DNA of 5,679 nucleotides, taken from Alphaproteobacteria bacterium. GTDB lineage: Bacteria > Pseudomonadota > Alphaproteobacteria > Micropepsales > Micropepsaceae. Shown one piece after another: positions 3,903 to 5,679 of this stretch. Below the pieces are notes generated by a model. It did not search any database and was not told where the DNA came from. It saw only the letters and a program-made list of their open reading frames with translations. Position numbers and translations under genes: made by a program. The stretch lies in the NCBI GenBank assembly GCA_017307315.1, contig JAFKFF010000272.1, forward strand, positions 1 to 5,679, in the 5' to 3' direction. Within the stretch, counting starts at the first letter, position 1. The number at the start of each line of letters is the position of its first letter.

Positions 3903-5679
3903 TTGAGCCGCATTGACACCCTGATCGCCGCCATGAGTTTGGCCGAGAAACTGGGGCAGATGACCATGATGGCGGCGGATTCGGCCACCACCGGAACCGC
4001 AATGACGACGGACCTCGATGCGGGCATCCGCTCGGGCGCGATCGGTAATCTTCTGAACCTTTACGGCGTGGAAAAGACGCGCGCGGCCCAGCGCCTGGCA
4101 CTGGAATCGACCCGGCTCAAAATTCCCCTCCTCCTGGGCCTGGACATCATCCATGGCCACCGCACTTTGTTTCCCATCCCGTTGGGCGAAACGGCGGCTT
4201 TCGATCCCGCTCTGTGGGAAGCGACGGCACGCGAGGCCGCCCGCGAAGGCGCCGCCGACGGCCTGCACCTGACCTTCGCGCCGATGCTGGACGTGGCGCG
4301 CGATCCCCGCTGGGGCCGCAGCGCCGAAGGGTCCGGCGAAGATCCCTTTGTGGCACAGGCGATGGCGCGGGCGAAGGTGAAGGGTTTCCAGGGCACGGGC
4401 CTGAACCAGCCCGACACCCTGGCGGGTTGCGCCAAGCATTATTGCGCCTATGGCGCGGCGCTGGCCGGGCGCGACTATGCCTCGACCGATGTTCCGCCCC
4501 GTGCCTTGCGCGAAATTTATCTTCCGCCCTTCGAGACCGCGGTGGCAGAAGGCATCGCCACCATCATGCCCGCCTTCAGCGCGATCGATGGCGTCCCGCT
4601 GACGGCGCACCGCCCTCTGCTGAAAGACTATCTCCGCGACCGGCTGGGCTTCGAAGGGGTCATCATCAGCGATTACACCGCCATCGCCGAACTGATCCGC
4701 CATGGCGTCGCCGCCAATGCCGTCGAAGCCGCCGCGCTGGCGCTCAAGGCGGGGGTGGACATCGACATGATGGCGTATGCTTATCGCGATGGCCTGCCCA
4801 TGGCGCTGGATCAGGGTCTCGTCACCATGGCGGACATCGATGCTTCGGTGCGCCGCGTGCTTCTCCTGAAAGAGCGGCTGGGCCTGTTCGACGATCCCTT
4901 CCGCCGCGGCGGGGCCGAAAGCGCGGCCGTGCTGACCGGACGCCGGCAGTTGGCCCGGGAAGCCGCGATCCGCTCCGTCGTGCTTTTAAAGAATGACAAT
5001 GCCACGCTTCCGTTGGGCGAAGGCCGGCTGGCCGTGATCGGCCCGCTGGCCGATGCGGCCGTCGAAATGCGGGGCTGCTGGCCCGCCGCGGGCAAGCCGG
5101 GCGATTGCGTCAGCGTGCTGGCGGGCTTGCGCTTCGCCCTGCCGCACCGTTCGATCAGCCACGCCCCCGGTGTTAGCATCGGCGGCCCGGACGAAAGCGG
5201 CATTGCCGCCGCGGCGGCGCTTTGCGATCAAGCCGATACCATCCTCCTTTGCCTGGGAGAGGCCGCCGAAATGAGCGGCGAGGCGGCGAGCCGGGCGCAT
5301 CCGGGATTGCCGGGAAAGCAGAAAGCTCTGGTGGAAGCGGTGCTGGCTCGCGCCCAGGGAAAAAAAGTCATCGCGGTGCTGTTTTCCGGACGGCCGCTGG
5401 TGGTGCCGGATCTGGTTGCCCGGGCCGATGCCGTGCTGGCAGCCTGGTCGCCGGGTTGCGAAGCCGGCAACGCGCTGGCGGACCTTCTGATCGGACGCGC
5501 ATCGCCCTCCGGGCGCACGCCGATGAGCTGGCCGCGCGCCGTCGGCCAAATTCCCCTGTTTTTCGCGGAGCGCCCGTCGGGACGGCCGCAAAATCCCAAC
5601 GATCATTTCACCAGCAAATATCTGGATGAAGCGAACGAACCGCTGTGCCCTTTCGGGCACGGACTCACTTACGGCGATT
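3903..5679 (+). CDS. bglX: GH3 beta-glucosidase, BglX type, C-terminal end beyond window
   Basis: 592 codons are visible and the frame is open to the window edge. It is a retaining family 3 beta-glucosidase that removes terminal glucose from beta-gluco-oligosaccharides. Motifs: MSLAEKLGQM (11-20), GLDIIHGHRTLFPIPLG (79-95), DPRWGR (134-139) followed by SAEGSGEDP, AKHYCAYGA with the substrate-binding K178-H179, GVIISDYTAIAEL with the nucleophile D257, and LGEAAEMSGEAASR, where E460 aligns with the acid/base of BglX-type enzymes. The (beta/alpha)8 domain spans roughly 1-320 and the alpha/beta sandwich 345-555; CPFGHGLTYGD at 582-592 is the usual entry to the FnIII-like domain, so by comparison with E. 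coli BglX about 110-120 residues lie beyond the window. Relative to E. coli BglX it lacks the periplasmic signal peptide and about 20 residues of the loop before the acid/base motif (near residues 425-435). It therefore looks cytoplasmic. It is divergent from the transporter-GH144-GH15 operon and would finish the breakdown of the oligosaccharides these make; GH3 enzymes paired with GH144 often act on sophorose, so that is the likeliest substrate here (inference). Confidence 0.93.
   Translation, partial: MSRIDTLIAAMSLAEKLGQMTMMAADSATTGTAMTTDLDAGIRSGAIGNLLNLYGVEKTRAAQRLALESTRLKIPLLLGLDIIHGHRTLFPIPLGETAAFDPALWEATAREAAREGAADGLHLTFAPMLDVARDPRWGRSAEGSGEDPFVAQAMARAKVKGFQGTGLNQPDTLAGCAKHYCAYGAALAGRDYASTDVPPRALREIYLPPFETAVAEGIATIMPAFSAIDGVPLTAHRPLLKDYLRDRLGFEGVIISDYTAIAELIRHGVAANAVEAAALALKAGVDIDMMAYAYRDGLPMALDQGLVTMADIDASVRRVLLLKERLGLFDDPFRRGGAESAAVLTGRRQLAREAAIRSVVLLKNDNATLPLGEGRLAVIGPLADAAVEMRGCWPAAGKPGDCVSVLAGLRFALPHRSISHAPGVSIGGPDESGIAAAAALCDQADTILLCLGEAAEMSGEAASRAHPGLPGKQKALVEAVLARAQGKKVIAVLFSGRPLVVPDLVARADAVLAAWSPGCEAGNALADLLIGRASPSGRTPMSWPRAVGQIPLFFAERPSGRPQNPNDHFTSKYLDEANEPLCPFGHGLTYGD

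Noticed and set aside
3747..4703. Long minus-strand open frame (318 codons) antisense to the GH3 gene
   Set aside because: It covers the divergent region and overlaps the GH3 coding sequence, whose motifs are unambiguous. Its translation is rich in R, G, A, Q and H without domain motifs, as expected for an antisense shadow in GC-rich DNA.
4214..4996. Plus-strand second-frame open frame (260 codons) inside the GH3 gene
   Set aside because: It is a +1 frame shadow of the GH3 sequence with an arginine-rich translation; the GH3 frame is continuous through the whole stretch, so there is no frameshift.
4986..5660. Minus-strand open frame (224 codons) opposite the GH3 C-terminal half
   Set aside because: Antisense to conserved GH3 motifs, arginine-rich, no family resemblance.

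Overview
The window is GC-rich, densely coding bacterial DNA without recognisable mobile elements, tRNA, rRNA or CRISPR. Codon use (strong G/C third position), GTG/TTG starts and the protein types suggest a free-living alphaproteobacterium, perhaps of the Caulobacterales/Rhizomicrobium/sphingomonad kind; this placement is inference and no marker gene is present to fix it.

Layout: two divergent transcription units meet in a short intergenic stretch at about 3820-3902. Leftward (minus strand) runs a tight set: an SbmA/YddA-type membrane protein made of the transmembrane domain only (2692-3819), a GH144-type/PF10091 'glycoamylase' (likely a beta-1,2-glucan-active enzyme, 1445-2683), a compact GH15 glucoamylase-type protein (231-1448), then, after a 65-base gap, the first 55 codons of a small conserved protein of unknown function (1-165, cut by the window edge). 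The first three are separated by 8 bases and by a 4-base GTGA overlap, so they are almost certainly one operon. Rightward (plus strand) is a BglX-type GH3 beta-glucosidase (3903 to the window edge), with a strong ribosome binding site and a TTG start, truncated by the window end in the C-terminal FnIII-like domain.

How it fits together (inference): this looks like a glucan/gluco-oligosaccharide utilisation locus. GH144 plus GH3 is the expected pair for breaking beta-1,2-glucan to sophoro-oligosaccharides and then glucose. The odd points are that none of the three hydrolases shows a signal peptide, that the only transporter is a SbmA/BacA/YddA-like domain without any ATPase, and that an alpha-glucan-type GH15 is translationally coupled to the beta-glucan-type GH144. 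Read literally, the locus would bring a glucan or large oligosaccharide into the cytoplasm through an ATPase-less SbmA-like carrier and digest it there. That arrangement is the most interesting candidate system in the window, but substrate and transport direction cannot be proven from sequence alone.
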